Origin: Ancylostoma caninum
Lineage: Eukaryota; Nematoda; Chromadorea; Rhabditida; Ancylostomatidae
DNA: 64,000 nucleotides
NCBI GenBank assembly: GCA_037903475.1
Contig: JBAJFG010000179.1
Coordinates: 1 to 64,000 of the forward strand
Direction of reading: 5' to 3'
Position 1 is the first letter of the stretch, and every line of letters begins with the position of its first letter. Positions 36,294 to 49,290 of the stretch are shown one piece after another. Below the pieces are notes generated by a model. That model did not search any database, had not been told where the DNA came from, and saw nothing but the letters and a program-made list of their open reading frames with translations. The position numbers were made by a program, and so were the translations under genes.

Positions 36294-39200
36294 TACTTAT
36301 CTGACGGTATAGAAATGTGTAGAATGTTCGACAAGTACGTACATTCTTTCAATGTCAAGAGAGGGTTTGTATCTTTTATAAGTACAAGGGCTAAAGTCAA
36401 ATTTGGTTCACGCTGGCTTAATTCAGAGCTAAGTTTCAAAGCAGTTACGGCAAAATTCTAGCAGCTTTGGATTGCTATGTATGTACCGAATGATAAGGGT
36501 AACCATGGTACATTTGAAAATCTACAATTCGGAACAAATATGGCCCTTTTTGGAAATGTAGCCACCCTGGATACTAGCAGAGAGGTTTATCCAAAACTGC
36601 CACTTGTCGGAAATCACGCTCCAATAAGAGCAATGACCCGACAATGACGAGGGAATGCCTGAGGGTAATTTGGGTGAGTAACACAGCTCCCAGCTGACGA
36701 CTTCAACTGGAGTGAACCTATCCAAAGAGTGAACTTTCATGGGGAAATCTCGTCCCGCGCGTGATACTCCTAACCCAAATTCGACGCTGCACGGAAAAAC
36801 ACGTTTTAAAACAAGTTAACGGGGCGATAAGGATTAAAGGTGATCGGTGAATCCGAGAAAGCTCGGTCCGAAAACTTGCACCGCGAACCAGTTTCCACGG
36901 GGGTGATGTTTGAATTGTCTACAGTAATCAGTTTGTTTGCACATATATAGTAACTCAGGATTGGAACGCACAGAGAAATCGGCTGGAGAGTAGAGGCAGA
37001 GGAGAAGACCTAAAATGATGCACATGAGCACGAGAAAACTACTGAAAAAATGATGAAATGACATAAATTATGCAAAATATGCGCATAGGCAGCGAGTGGA
37101 TGAGCAGATGTCTAGCGAGAATTCTGGATTTCAGCAGAGAGCCAAGACTGCTTGCTGTCGATAGTTTTCCCGTCAACGAAAAGCGGAAAAAAGAACACCG
37201 TCAATTGCCATGACCAATTTCGCCAGGAAAGACAGGATTTTTTTTTGGGAAAACCAGCCTTCTATACGACCCCGCCGTAAAGAAGGAGTGGATTCTGGAG
37301 GGAGTCCAGCCGATCTGACTCGCTGTTACTTCTCAGAATTTCAAACTTCAGCTTGTTCGCCAGATTCTTAGAGAAATCCAAGAAAAAACCCTAATTCCAA
37401 GGGGACGAGGCCGAATTATTCCACAAAGCGTGAAATTTCTCTTAACTCATATAAAAAGTAAGCAGATGGTTGAAATTTAACTTTGTGTTAAGCAGCATTT
37501 TGTTGATCCCGTGATAGATCCAGGAGAATCAAGGAAAATTCTAGAAATTCCTTAAAGTGTCCAGGTGGCTCTCAAAAAGCTCACGAAAAAATCAACTACA
37601 GGAGTACACTAAAGCTCATCCAGATTGTAGTGATATGATTAGCTGTGGGCGTGGCTTAACTACATGCATATTTTTAGTGCGTTTGCCCGATATCCATAAC
37701 GAGCGAAGCGAATGGATTGGACACGGCCCAGAAATCCGTAATCGGCCCCCATCATAAATAGCCATAAACCAGTGACCTTAATGAAGTTATTGCTTTCCGT
37801 ACAAAAACATGCTCTAATCCGAATTGCAGGACCTCCTTGATGCCTTCTGTTTCAAAATGGGCTCCAAAACATTTCAGAAAGTGTGAAAAATAACTACTAC
37901 TACTACTACTGTACTACTATGTACCACTACAACTACTATTACACCTACATACTACTGTAAAATCAGCATGACCTCCTGATGATATTTCATTTCAATGAAG
38001 GGTAAAACTGCCAAATTTTGTTGGCTCAATGGGTAAAACTTTGCTTGGCAACCTAAGAAACATGGCAACCTGAGGCGGAACTGTAAAAACATTTTGAAAC
38101 GTTCGAGTATTTCACTTCACATTATTTTATTCGTGTTGCTCTCCGTGAAAATTCTCTCCTTTTGGCAATTCTCCAGAACGACTTTGGCGAATGGGTAACG
38201 TCCCTGTTGAGTGAAGTTTTGCAAGAAGAGCAATGCTGAATTAGCCGGAATCACGGCCAAATATGCCCTCAGAAAAACCCCTTTTGCAGCAAAAAACTGG
38301 TTTTTGCACAGAAGAGGATCTCGGATTCCTCCAGAAATTCGGCACAGATTGTGAAAGTCTTCAGCTATGTCTGAAGGGTAGTGTCTAAAGAAATGCTATA
38401 GAAATGGGAGAAGTTAACCAGGCCAAATTTGGTCATTTTTGAGCAAAGTTGCTCAGAAAACAACAGAAATGAGGTGAACTGACGCCCGCGAGTGAGCTGA
38501 CCTCACCGCGACACCCACGAGCCAGCGATCCGCGGGCTAACCGCCGCTGAAGCGTGCGTGGAACCCGCATCCGGACGACGACGGAGGCGGGATCCACGAA
38601 GACAAAGAATTGGGTGAAGGGGATAAGGGGGTCAGCGTTGACGCTTTTTCCACGCAGCCTATGCAACATGCGGTGTCGTGCGAGCGTTCCGGCGAAAAAA
38701 CCGATTGAGAGCAGCTGAAAACTGCGCTGCGAAAGGGAAGCAAACAATAGACAGGATGTAACGTTTAACGTCTGATGGCGGAAAAAATTGAAATCTCGCG
38801 CCGCGAACGTCTCACGACAAGGAACCGGTGAAGGTTCGCACCCCCTAGCTACCTAACCTGGTTCCGCGTGCTGGGGATACTGGTGGGATGAAGAGTAGCC
38901 CTTTGGGGCATCAACTGCTGTAGGAGTAGTGACTTGGAAAGTATCCTGGATCCAAGAAAAAGCGAAAACTACGGCAAATTTATGGGAGCAACGTTTCGGT
39001 GAAGTGTTTTTCAACACTGATGCAAAATTCGTCGTTCTTTGCAGGAACCACTCGTTTAGTATTAATCGTTTAACCCATAACAAGAAGAAAACTGGGGAAA
39101 AGTATGGAGAAAGCGACATTATGAAGCTCCTGGCGTGTTCTAATTTCATAAAAAATGACAATGAACCTCTAGCTGCCGAGAAATTAGGAAAGCAGACATG

Positions 39201-42200
39201 CCTGCGCTTCAATGACGAGAACTCCTTGCTACACAACAAAGAAATAAACATAACAAAAGAATAAAAAGCAAACAAAGATAAAAAGGGAAAAATTAAGGAA
39301 AAGCTCCGTTTCGTACCTTCCCTTGGGCGAAAAAAAAAGGAAAAGTAAGCAACCTCCTCCGGAATTCGAAAAAGTAGCTATTGTTCGAAAATTCTCATCT
39401 ATGCTTAGGTGAAAAGCGATAAATTCACGGAAAATCCATGTAGCTATTCTTTGTTGCTGTTTTTTTAAACTAGAGCCTGGACTTCCAAGTAATATTTCTC
39501 CAATAAAAAATCTCTTCTTGCTTCCTGGTCCTTGGAACTTGCCCTGGATGGGTAGGAGAACAAACTAGATGAGGATTGACGATCCATTGAAATTTTAATG
39601 TAAAAACATTTATTGTAGTCTCAGCATAAGTAATATTCAGCGTGAGACAACTAGTCTAAATGAACAGAACCACGAAGTGAGGAAGTTCATAAATAAAGGT
39701 TTTCTACAAGGTTCTCCAATCCATTCCTCTCAATCCTACAGCGTGTAACACATCTATATTGAGTGAGGTGTATATATTTGGAAAGAGCTCATCGAGAGCT
39801 TCCTGAAGATACCAGAATTTATTAATTTAGACATCATTTAGCAAATTTTAGAAAAATGAGGGTGTGCGACGGTGACATTTGCGGACATACTGTCGTTTTT
39901 ACAAAGTCTATGCGCAGTATTGTATGCATCTGCTAAATCTTTCAATAAAGACCTGCTTTCTCCAAGTTTTTATCGATTAGAAGAGGTAAAAATCCAGGAG
40001 TGATTCAGCAAGTAGAGATCCATAACGTGAGAAGAAAATCCAGGACACTAATCATTGATGGACGTGAACCGAGGTGAACTGAATCGAGATTGATGATGTA
40101 TGGGATCGCGCGTGGTTGCTAGGCTATCGCTCCCTATCTCGGCTGACCTCACTACTATCACTGGGATTAGCTAGTAGTAGAGCTCCCCCAGATTATGAGC
40201 AAATTATTTGGAAAATCATATTTTTCCACCGCGATATCGTTTTGCATAGCAATTTAGAATTTAATAGCACTTTGGGTGCAATTATTTTATTCCAAGGAAA
40301 AATAAACTTTCAGGATTTCCTCAGTCATCCCCAAAATGTTGTTCCTTGCCTGGTGGCGGGGTTGTCTTCCACTTTGATCCAGCCAGGTCATGAAAATGTC
40401 AGTTGTCCGGTGTGATGTTGTCAAAATAACTGTGGCCCGTCCGTGCCGGGTAGAGCAGCGCGTTGCCGTAATGGCAACCATCAATCATCGTGCTTTTCCA
40501 GGATTCGTCCGGGTTTTCGGAGGATTTCAACGAGCCTAGCAGCCCCAAAAGTGTTTTTTCGCTGATAATTAGAAGGGTTTTAGATGAGATCCAGAAGATC
40601 TATTTCGTTTTGAGCAATTGTAGACCGGAAAGCTGAATTTATTGCAGAGCTGGGACATTGTCCTTTAATTTTTGAAAGAAAAAATTTTTAAAAAAAGACC
40701 GAAGTTGCACTGAAATTAATATCGAAACTACATATATGTGAGTACATATAAGTATTGTATTGTACACATAACTTTGTCCTTCAAAGGCCTATAAATAAGT
40801 AAATCAATAGATAAGTAATGATGAGTAATAGAATAATCGAAAAAATAAACAAATAGAGGCAAGGGACCATGAGAAAAGGGTGTGTAGATGCACCTGAAGC
40901 ACGTGCAACCTGCAATTGCACAGTAACTCGCACAAAATTAGATATTTATGTGACCTGCTGGTTGAATCTGGGCTAAATCTAACCCAGGAAATGTGCCGTA
41001 AACTATTCTCACATTTTCTCAACAGATTCCGAAGTTACGGACGAACCATGCGCCATTTACCTCTGACGCCCCGTCCCGTCATATGGCGGAGATTAATGGG
41101 CTGCTGCAAAGAATGAAACCATGAAAAATGGTACAACTTTCTATGGAGTGGAAATTTTTGGAACATTCCTGAGAAATGCAGAAAGATGCGAGTGACAAGA
41201 TAGGAATTTCGAAAATTCTTATATTACTCCAGTTCTTCCTAGTGAAATACAACCCGCCAAAGAGGTGAGGTGCTGTACAGATTTGGTTTCATCCATGTAA
41301 GATGTTTTAAAACTGTAAACATTGTCAGGTAAGGTGAAGCCCTATTTCTCCTAGTTGTTTTCTCGAGAATTCTTCCACTTCACCAGTATGACCTGGTATT
41401 ATACTACCTACAAGTAGAGCGTGTGAGCAATTGTTTCCAAGCCATGGGAACTCGTCCAAAAAACTAGTAACACGAAAAATTGCGCTAGATTCCACATCTA
41501 CCATTTTGGCTTTTGACGCCTTTGCCCTTTAGAGCACTTTTTCCATAAAAAATAAATTAAATTGTCTTAGTGTTGTTGCTGTCACTAATTTGCCGCCTGG
41601 CTTCACATCCTAATAGCAGGGCTATGTTTATGGTTATCGCCATACTCCACGCAGAGTATAGCACCTCGCATTGAAAGAAACACAAGTTATTAATGGATAT
41701 AGAACGAAGATAAAGTGAAAGAAATGAGAGCTTTGAGAAGAATATAAGAGAGCTAGAGTGCTGTTCAGTTTTTCACACACCGGTTTCGGGGCTTGAACTA
41801 GACCGGAAGTGTGGTCTCCTTGGCGCTCCCGGGTCTAGGACCCTTTCATCAGTAGTTTCCGAGGAGACTTCGAAAGTTCCTAGTATTCCTAGGAAAACAA
41901 GAGAATGAATGAATGACTTCTAATAAGTCATCAGCGACATCGATCCGATACATATATTGATTTTGAGCGGAGCATCACTACTGTCGCTACAACACGTGCC
42001 ACTGACAATCGATACGTATCAAAATTGATGTCGACTGGGCGGCAACGAAAGAAAACGCCATAATTCGTGTTCGTGTTACCTTACTTTTAATTGTTTATTC
42101 TTATCAATATTTTATGTCCCAAATTTTTTTTGGAATATTTATTATTTCACTATTCAAAATTTGTATTTTAAAATTTGTATTTCATTTTGAAATCGAAATT

Positions 42201-42348
42201 TGTGTTTTACTTTGGCAATTTTATTTCTCTGTCAATATACGAGAACAAATTGATGGTTTATCTGCTTTCTACTTTATATTTTAGTGTGCATTTCACCCCT
42301 GCTTTTATTTTCTGAGAGAGATTCCCTGTTTCAGCTAGTTTTATTAAA
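36294..42348. other. Gene-free stretch, about 6 kb
   Basis: No supported gene. A short TAC trinucleotide run is at 37890-37935. A GC-rich patch at 38470-38700 has open frames on both strands but no recognisable product. Overlapping frames at 38853-39275 (minus) and 38929-39264 (plus) are listed among rejected items. Confidence 0.4.
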
Positions 42349-42514
42349 AAGGGAAGGATACTCCCTGGCCGTGAGCTTTCCTGATGACCTATGTACGGTT
42401 CAATGCAGTTGGCATCACTGATGTCGAATCCATGCCGCACCATTCCTGCGGGGTCCTGAGTGGAACGTTATGGCGGTTTTTGTTGGTGTGGGAGCCCCGG
42501 GTGGCATATCGACA

Positions 42515-42590
42515 GCTCGGTCCGTGGTACAGTGGTAAGTCTCTCGCTTCACAAGAACAAGGTTCCTGGTTCGGATACTGCTGCAGCCAG
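42515..42590 (+). repeat. tRNA-Val(CAC)-like block in the left arm
   Basis: CCGTGGTACAGTGGTAAG (A box), an anticodon-like loop TTCACAA, and GGTTCCTGGTTCGGAT (B box) occur at tRNA spacing. The right arm copy (about 43362-43437, opposite strand) has the better B box GGTTCGGGTCC. The T stem does not pair well, so it is probably a tRNA-derived promoter-like relic. Confidence 0.5.
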
Positions 42591-42778
42591 TTCTTTTGCA
42601 TCTACGATTTAGAAGCCGTCCTCCTTCTAGGAGGCTATTTTCAGGAAGTTAGGCTATATTTCCCACTCGCATACCGACAATACAAGGGTTCGGAGTGATT
42701 CCAAAGGTTTTTCGTACATCACATCTCACAACAGCAGAAACTTAATATATGATTTACTCTCCGACAGTCGAAACTTCT

Positions 42779-43111
42779 TTATGTGCACATATGGTAAGAT
42801 AGCACAAAGTGATCAAGACAAAGTTGCTTCTCACAATAAGAACAGCGAATAAAGAAGAGCTCGTTACATTCATCATGTTCACAAGATCCCACCACATTTT
42901 GAGGGAAGCAAAACTCGACAGGAGTTAAAAATTTACCGGGATGGGTGTCACAGTACCCAGCCGCATGCCACGAGTACACGAGAAATTCCTTGAATCTTGG
43001 TGAGCAGAACTGGGAATACACAAGAGATAGAAGCCGAACAGTGGAGTCACGCTGATGCACAGAGAAGTTCAAGTCGTGAGTCACAATATAGGAGGTGAAA
43101 CGTTTATACAT
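42779..43111 (-). CDS. AN1-like zinc-finger ORF in the fold-back centre
   Basis: A complete 110-residue frame, ATG to TAA, filling the single-copy centre of the fold-back. The last third has the spacing C-x4-C-x7-C-x2-C-x4-C-x2-H-x5-H-x-C (from CEHDEC to HMC), which fits the AN1 zinc-finger pattern closely. The first two thirds (SWHAAGYCDTHPGKFLTPVE and flanks) add more Cys/His but no domain I can name. No transposase triad is visible. It is either cargo captured from a host gene, or the last exon of a longer element protein that internal deletion has removed. The frame has no internal stop, which argues against long neutral decay. Confidence 0.5.
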   Translation of the reverse strand: MYKRFTSYIVTHDLNFSVHQRDSTVRLLSLVYSQFCSPRFKEFLVYSWHAAGYCDTHPGKFLTPVEFCFPQNVVGSCEHDECNELFFIRCSYCEKQLCLDHFVLSYHMCT

Positions 43112-43610
43112 TGCGCCATTTTATCAGATTTAAACGATATCCCGAATTTGATTAGATATCGTAAATGATGAAATTTGATTGTCGGAGAGTAAACCATATA
43201 TTAAGTTTGTGCTGTTGTGAGATGTGATGTACGAAGAACCTTTGGAATCACTCCGAACTTTTGTATTGTCGGTATGCGAGTGGGAAATATAGCCTAGCTT
43301 CCTGAAAATAGCCTCCTAGAAGGAGGACGGCTTCTAAATCGTAGATGCAAAAGAACTGGCTGCAGCAGGACCCGAACCAGGAACCTTGCTCTTGTGAAGC
43401 GAGAGACTTACCACTACACCACGGACCGAGCTGGCGACGTGGCACTCGAGACCGCATATGTGCGCTCCCGCACCAACAAAAACCGCCATAACTTTCCACT
43501 CAGGACCCCGCAGGAATGGTGCGGCATGGATTCGACATCACTGATGCCAACTGCATTGAACCGTACATAGGTCATCAGGAAAGCTCACGGCCAGGGAGTA
43601 TCCTTCCCTT

Positions 43611-44128
43611 GTAAGAAAAACTGAAAAACTTCGTTGATCACTATTATAGCTCTCTTCTATATTTGCTTACAGAGTGGATATTGTTCCAACAAAGCAAAAT
43701 TGTCCATATAAGCGAGCACCAAACAGCGTACCATTATTAATCACAGGGTTTCACGACATAAGACGTCTGAGCATCAGGAAGTAAGACATTTCCAAATAAG
43801 TTTTTTGGAAGCCTTGCTACCTAACGGAATCGAATGTTTTTTTAAATAATCTTCTCGAACATGGAAAGAGTTCGATTTACGAAGAAAAAGCGCCTGCAAT
43901 TCACCCTAGCGGTTTTTATGTGTCCGCTACATTATGTCCACTACATGCCCAAAACTCGACGAGAGATCTTGATGCACCATATGCATCACGTGCTTCGCAA
44001 AGGGTGAAAGGAATGTAGAGAACTTTGAAGAATCCATGTTTATTAACTTGTTATTTATTTATTTATTCATTTATTTATTAAATGGGAAGACCATGCGGGC
44101 AGAAAAAAATACAATTATCGCATATCAC
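43611..44128. other. Gene-free stretch
   Basis: Nothing recognised; AT-rich TTTATTTA run near 44048-44080. Confidence 0.45.
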
Positions 44129-44404
44129 ATATAGTGGACGTCAATCACGGTGGCCTATCTGCGTCCTCGAGAAGGACGCCGCGCAACCGCACCGCGCGCA
44201 CCGGGATCGGTGTCGTCTGCCACCGAGGTGCTATTCCTAGGCGCTTTTCATCCCGATTTGTCGAAAATCCTTGAAACGGGTAGAAAAGCTTCTACAAATA
44301 GCATAACAGCAGCAGAAGACAACGGCTATGGCGCACGCGATGCAGTTGCGCGGCGTCATTCTCGAGGACGAGCATGGGCCACCGCCATTGACATCGACTA
44401 TACA
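44129..44404. mobile_element. GTGGACGTCAAT-type MITE, copy 3
   Basis: Left end AGTGGACGTCAATCACGGTG; right end CACCGCCATTGACATCGACT; ACATAT occurs at both flanks. Interior matches 3725 and 12298 (CTCGAGAAGGACGC, CAGCAGAAGACAACG). Confidence 0.8.
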
Positions 44405-45761
44405 TATCATAGCAGTAACTACAGTACATGAACGAAGCAGTGTATTCTATCGAAAAATGTCGGAAACATTTGATGACCTGATAAATCGTCTTGCCAATTT
44501 TCTGAATTGTTTCATTTTAATAGGGATGCGATGATTTTAGGTGAGATCCAGATACTGCGATCCTGCACGATTAATAAAAAATGTGTTGCCCTATATGGAT
44601 GTAACTGCTGTATGGAATGGAATTTTGTTCAAATCACCCCTAGTGTTGGAAGTGATGAATTTAAAGAAACTCGTGATGTTGACATTGGTAATAAAACAAC
44701 TTCAGATGGTGCTATTATCCGCGGTACATGATGCCGAAGCCGATGCGTCGTTTCCTTCCACTCCCTTTTCCCCTTTTTTCAGACTCTGAAGGAAATGCTA
44801 TCCCCGAAACGAAAGTTTGACGAGAAATAAAGCATATCATGCAGAAATTTCTCAGCCAAAATAGAACAACTCTCGCAAAAAAGCTAATTCGTCGATGTGC
44901 GCAAGATGTTGAATACCTGGCATCCTTGAAAACATAGTTCTTGCATTGTTAACAGCTCAGTTCTTTCATTTTCTTGTGTTTTCACGCTTTTTTATCTGTG
45001 TTTAGATCCTTTCCACATGTTCAGTTGCGATGTTCAACCGTTTTATTTCCTGCAGATGCTAAAAAGATCTTTTCTCCTTGGGTGTGCTGTTTAACTACTG
45101 CATTTGGGGTCTACACCAGCTAACCTCTGCCCGTAGGTTCGCTGGTTTTCATCTCCGATCCTTGGTAGGTAATTCACAGAACATCCTCAGGGAAAAACTT
45201 TATCCTACATCTCTACGCCTCACGACGTAATTTCAGTCGATGTGAATTAATGTTCTATAACAGACTCCTTCATTCAACCGTATGATTGACGAAATAAATC
45301 TAAATCTAAATTCGGAATCATGTTGTCAGGATTTTAAATGATGACTTGGTTTGAAGTGTTGGGCAGTCACTGCTGTTCCTCTCATCGCCAAGTGACCACT
45401 CCATCTCGAATAGATCACATTTCATTTAATTTTATGGCTATGGTTGTATTTTATGGTCTGTTAGAAGCAATAATACAGGTATAATCGAAATGACCAGCTT
45501 CAAGAATCAGAGAACATGGAGACTACTATGTGCTTATGGCTAACTTATTATTAGTGCCTTTAGCAGTCATGATGCCGTTTTATTCAGATTTATTACCAAC
45601 TAACATTCTTATTTAACGGCGAGTCGATCCATTCTGGGTAGACCTCCAAGACCTTATAGAGTCATGGTCATAGCTCGTCCACTCAGTTCTCTTGGAATCC
45701 TTTCCAAGATCGAGGCGTTGAACTATGGATACAAGGCAATTGGTGTTATCTAAGTCATCCC
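44405..45761. other. Gene-free stretch
   Basis: Short open frames at 44461-44789 look unconvincing and overlap one another; nothing else seen. Confidence 0.4.
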
Positions 45762-45997
45762 CGTCTTCGGACACTTACCGCCCGCATGCGCGGCGTCAGG
45801 CCGTTTTGCCTGTTTGAACTTGGAAAGAAACAGCCGAAGGTTGTTCAAAAAGTATCCTAATTTACTCTAGCACCTCACTGCTCATCCTGGATTAAAATAG
45901 ACCTGTCCTTACTGGGAAGAGACCGGTTGCAGCGGCTTTCCGCACACTTTTATACATATTTGGGCCTGACGCGTGCGGGTGGTAAGTGTCCGATAAT
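45762..45997. mobile_element. MULE-like MITE, copy 2, with 11-bp target duplication
   Basis: Inverted ends TCGGACACTTACCGCCCGC and GCGGGTGGTAAGTGTCCGA. TAAGTCATCCC occurs directly before (45751-45761) and after (45998-46008), a duplication length seen with Mutator-like elements. Same family as 1948-2159. Confidence 0.82.
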
Positions 45998-46008
45998 TAA
46001 GTCATCCC

Positions 46009-49000
46009 TATTTTATTTCTCACCATAATCTATTTTATCTTTACTTCTATTTCCAATAGCCAGAAGTTTCCTGTTTCAGCTAGCTTTAATAGAATGAAGC
46101 GAAACACGGTGCTGGTCCTTTCCAGTCAGATAGTCCTCCGGACAATTCGGTGCGGATTCGTGTCCTCACGCTGTTAGTGACTAAATAATTTAAAATTATA
46201 CTTAAAAACAAGGAGAAAATTACGAATGATCGCCTTGAATCGAAGTCAGACAAGGTAATGGTTAGTTGGTTAAAATGCTAGGACTGTTGTTAAAGCGGCT
46301 TTCTCGAGGTTAAAGTTCTATTGTAGTTGCCTTCCCAAAAAAAAAAAAACAAACAAACAAACAAACAAAGCAAACAACAAATTCATCCATCAAGCATCTC
46401 AGCAACTCTACAGGGTTCACTCCAGCACCCGAATGTACGCGATCCAAAGGCCGCTAGCATTAGCTGACTTTTGAAAAATTTTATGCTAATAATCTAGCCT
46501 TTTCCTCCTTATGAGCATTCTTGGTGCAATATTTGTCCGGGGGCTCCACCACAGCTCTGGTTCATCCGCAGCACAGAAGTATCTGAAGAGATTAACGTCT
46601 AAGAGGCGCAGAATTTCAGAAATCTGTCTGTAGAAAAGTTATGTGTGAGTAAAACTGCAGTGAAAGATAATTCCTTGGTAATAGCTCGTGGATGGGCTTC
46701 TCGACTGCTCATAGTTACGAAAACACTCACTGTCTAGGAGAATATTTACAACTGATTTTCTATGAAAGTGAACAAACAGACAAACGGACAGACATGTCCC
46801 TAGCTAAACAGCATATTGTGGTGTTGTTCGTACTCTTTCTCGGGTTTTCGGCTGAGGCACGTTCTAGATCCACCAAGAACATAGTGAACATTTAATTTTT
46901 TTTTCAGAATTTGTGCTTGTACTGAGGGTATCAAGAAACTTTTCGATGGTTCAAAAATAGTGGTCCTTCGTGCACTTGGCCCAATAGAGTTCGAATCGCT
47001 CGAGCTTTCCAGTCTCCGAAAAAGGAGGTATAACCAAAACACTGACCGACGAAGACTTTTATAAATCTAGGATATCATCAATACAAAGATTCACATGGAT
47101 TTTCTTATCCCGGGAATGTTCCTTGGTCAAGAAAGCCTTCCAGAGTCAGGATACGTTAACCAAGCAAACCACCGATACCTGACTAGCTATGTAAGGGTTT
47201 ATGTAAGGTTAGGATGCGTAGAATGTGAAGGGTAGGTTTGCTTACCCGGTCTTTACTTCGTTTGCAAACTCGGTTTTTCTCGGTTACACATCCATAAATC
47301 CCAATCCAGCAATGAATCCCTTCGCCTTACTTCTCACCATGACATTTTTTCACGCTCATTATCACAGCACTTATACATCGTCCAGACAAACACTACATTT
47401 TTGTCTATTTCTATCAACACCCATAGGGTAATAAATAATAGTAAACCCACGTAACACCCCGTCAAGTCAGGTTTTTTTTTCTCTTCTCGGTGCGTGCGAT
47501 CAGCTGATCAACTGACCTATGCCCGTCGGGTCAGGTGGCCTTGGGACTAGAGACTAGACCAGCCAGAGCTTCAAGGAGAGCTCTTGGGAGGAGGGGGGGG
47601 GGGGGCAAGGCTAGAACTAGTGGGTTGAGGTGATTCGATGAGGACGAGATGTGATGATTCGATGATGAGCTGCTGGACGAGATCATGACGTAATCGACAC
47701 GACGGCACGCCCACTACTCACCGGCTTCGTCCACTCGACGAGTCATCGCTTCCTCACCGGTTTCCAGTTTATTGTTTTGTGTAGTACTGTAGGTAATGTT
47801 TCTATTGCTATATTTGAAGTAATATAGGGATCGAATATTTCTTGATTGAGTTCATAAAAGCTTTTCATTACTCTTTTTGTTACTACATTTGTACTTTTCA
47901 AAGTTCTTGAAGTCTTGTTTTCATTTATTGACGTAATTGCTCACTTGTTTATCGGTCTATTTATTGATACAAAATAATTACGTCATTTTGCTTAATTTCA
48001 AGCAGGAGCTATGACTATTTGGCAAAGGAAGGCGTATCCTTTAAATTTTGCTTCCAATACACCTAAATTTAAAAAAAAAACTACGCTTCACTTTGCAATG
48101 AGTAGTCAGTCAGTAGTCGCAGCGCGCGAAACGCGAGCACCTGGTAAAAATTACCCTTAATAAAAACAGTTTCTATACTACATAGTCCGTTGTAAGATTG
48201 AAAAAGGGTGCAGTAATAAAGTGTTTTACTCGAAGTCAAGGTCATAGTACTTTTCAAGTGGCAGTTTTTATAGAGTAAAAGGGCTGTAACGCTGAAAAAG
48301 TTGAAAAATGTTGCTTTCTGGCTATATAAGCGGCTCGTTCTCTGTCAGTGCATTTATGTAAGTATGAAAGCGCTGATGTTCCAATAAGGTTAGTTTGCTA
48401 GGAAATAGGATTTTTCTCTTTTGCACGTATTGCAATTCAAGTTTTCCCATTATCTGGTGGTTTTATGTAATTGATAGCTTGTACTGATAGATTACATTAT
48501 ACTTGTGAAAAAGTTCCAATATGTGTTATTTATATTGCGGTAAATTTACTGCATTTACTGACCTTGAAGTGTTCCATATACGTGAACTTCGTCTCACGTT
48601 CGTGAATAAATGAATAAATAAAACTCATCACATCGCAGTTGCGAAGCGGCAGCGTCGCGACGCGGCTTAGTTACGGTTCTGACCCGTTCTAACATACATA
48701 AACAAAACATCGTACCTAGCACGGAGACGAACCGTATAAACCCAATGTGTAGAAGCCAAACGGTACTTAAGTGTTAGGAGATGCCTCAATTACGGCTTCA
48801 CTCTAACACAACAGCACCACAGGGCGACTGTGCGTGCCACTGTCGGCAGCTATGGCATCGAAAGAGCCATTGTTCAAGAAACAACAATGTATTTCTCTTT
48901 TTTTATAGGATTTTTCGCAATGATCGAAAATGTAAACTTAAGTACCATATTTGAACTGAAACACATCATCTCTAGATAAATAGTTGATCCGCTGTTCTCT

Positions 49001-49080
49001 AATCTCGTTAATTTTGTCTCAATTTTGTGCTCCACTAGCGCACATTAACTGTGTTTGTATAGGCTGTTTCAAAATAAAGG
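46009..49080. other. Largely gene-free stretch
   Basis: Apart from the short frame at 46794, no gene is supported. AAAC-type repeat at 46337-46370 and a G-run near 47590-47605. Confidence 0.4.
46794..46895 (+). CDS. Possible short secreted peptide or first exon
   Basis: A 33-codon frame (the same frame opens at 46692) starting MSLAKQHIVVLFVLFLGFSA, which looks like a signal peptide with a cleavage site after AEA. It ends at TAA right before a strong TTTTTTTTTCAG acceptor (46896-46908), and no GT donor with a workable intron length was found. It may be a chance frame or a decayed first exon. Confidence 0.2.
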   Translation: MSLAKQHIVVLFVLFLGFSAEARSRSTKNIVNI

Positions 49081-49113
49081 ACGTCGTAAAATCTAATTAT
49101 GTTTCATTTATTT

Positions 49114-49290
49114 TTCCATTCATTCATTCGATTCATTCATTCATTCATTCATTCATTCATTCATTCATTCATTCATTCATTCATTCATTCATTCATTCGC
49201 TTCGTTCATTCATTCACTCGATTCATTCATTCATCCATTCATTCATTTGATTCATTCGATTCGTTCATTCATTCGATTAACTCAATTTGC
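49114..49290. repeat. CATT microsatellite
   Basis: More than 20 tandem CATT units (best run about 49117-49198) followed by imperfect CATT/CGATT units. Confidence 0.95.

Larger units (their letters stand above)
42349..43610. mobile_element. 1.26-kb fold-back element with tRNA-like arms
   Basis: Arms of about 420-445 bp (42349-42768 and 43166-43610) are reverse complements beginning AAGGGAAGGATACTCCCTGG. The centre (about 42769-43165) holds a minus-strand ORF. Each arm carries a tRNA-like block. Target duplication not clear. Confidence 0.85.

Noticed and set aside
38853..39275. 140-codon minus ORF overlapping a 111-codon plus ORF
   Set aside because: Both strands open over the same bases, no domain, no codon bias, no splice context; could not choose or support either.
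42384..42698. 104-codon plus ORF and its twin on the minus strand at 43248-43499
   Set aside because: The similar proteins arise because the two arms of the fold-back are reverse complements; the frame runs through the tRNA-like block, so coding is unlikely.
44461..44789. Short overlapping ORFs with Cys-rich segments
   Set aside because: Three frames compete in 300 bp, none extended by splice sites.
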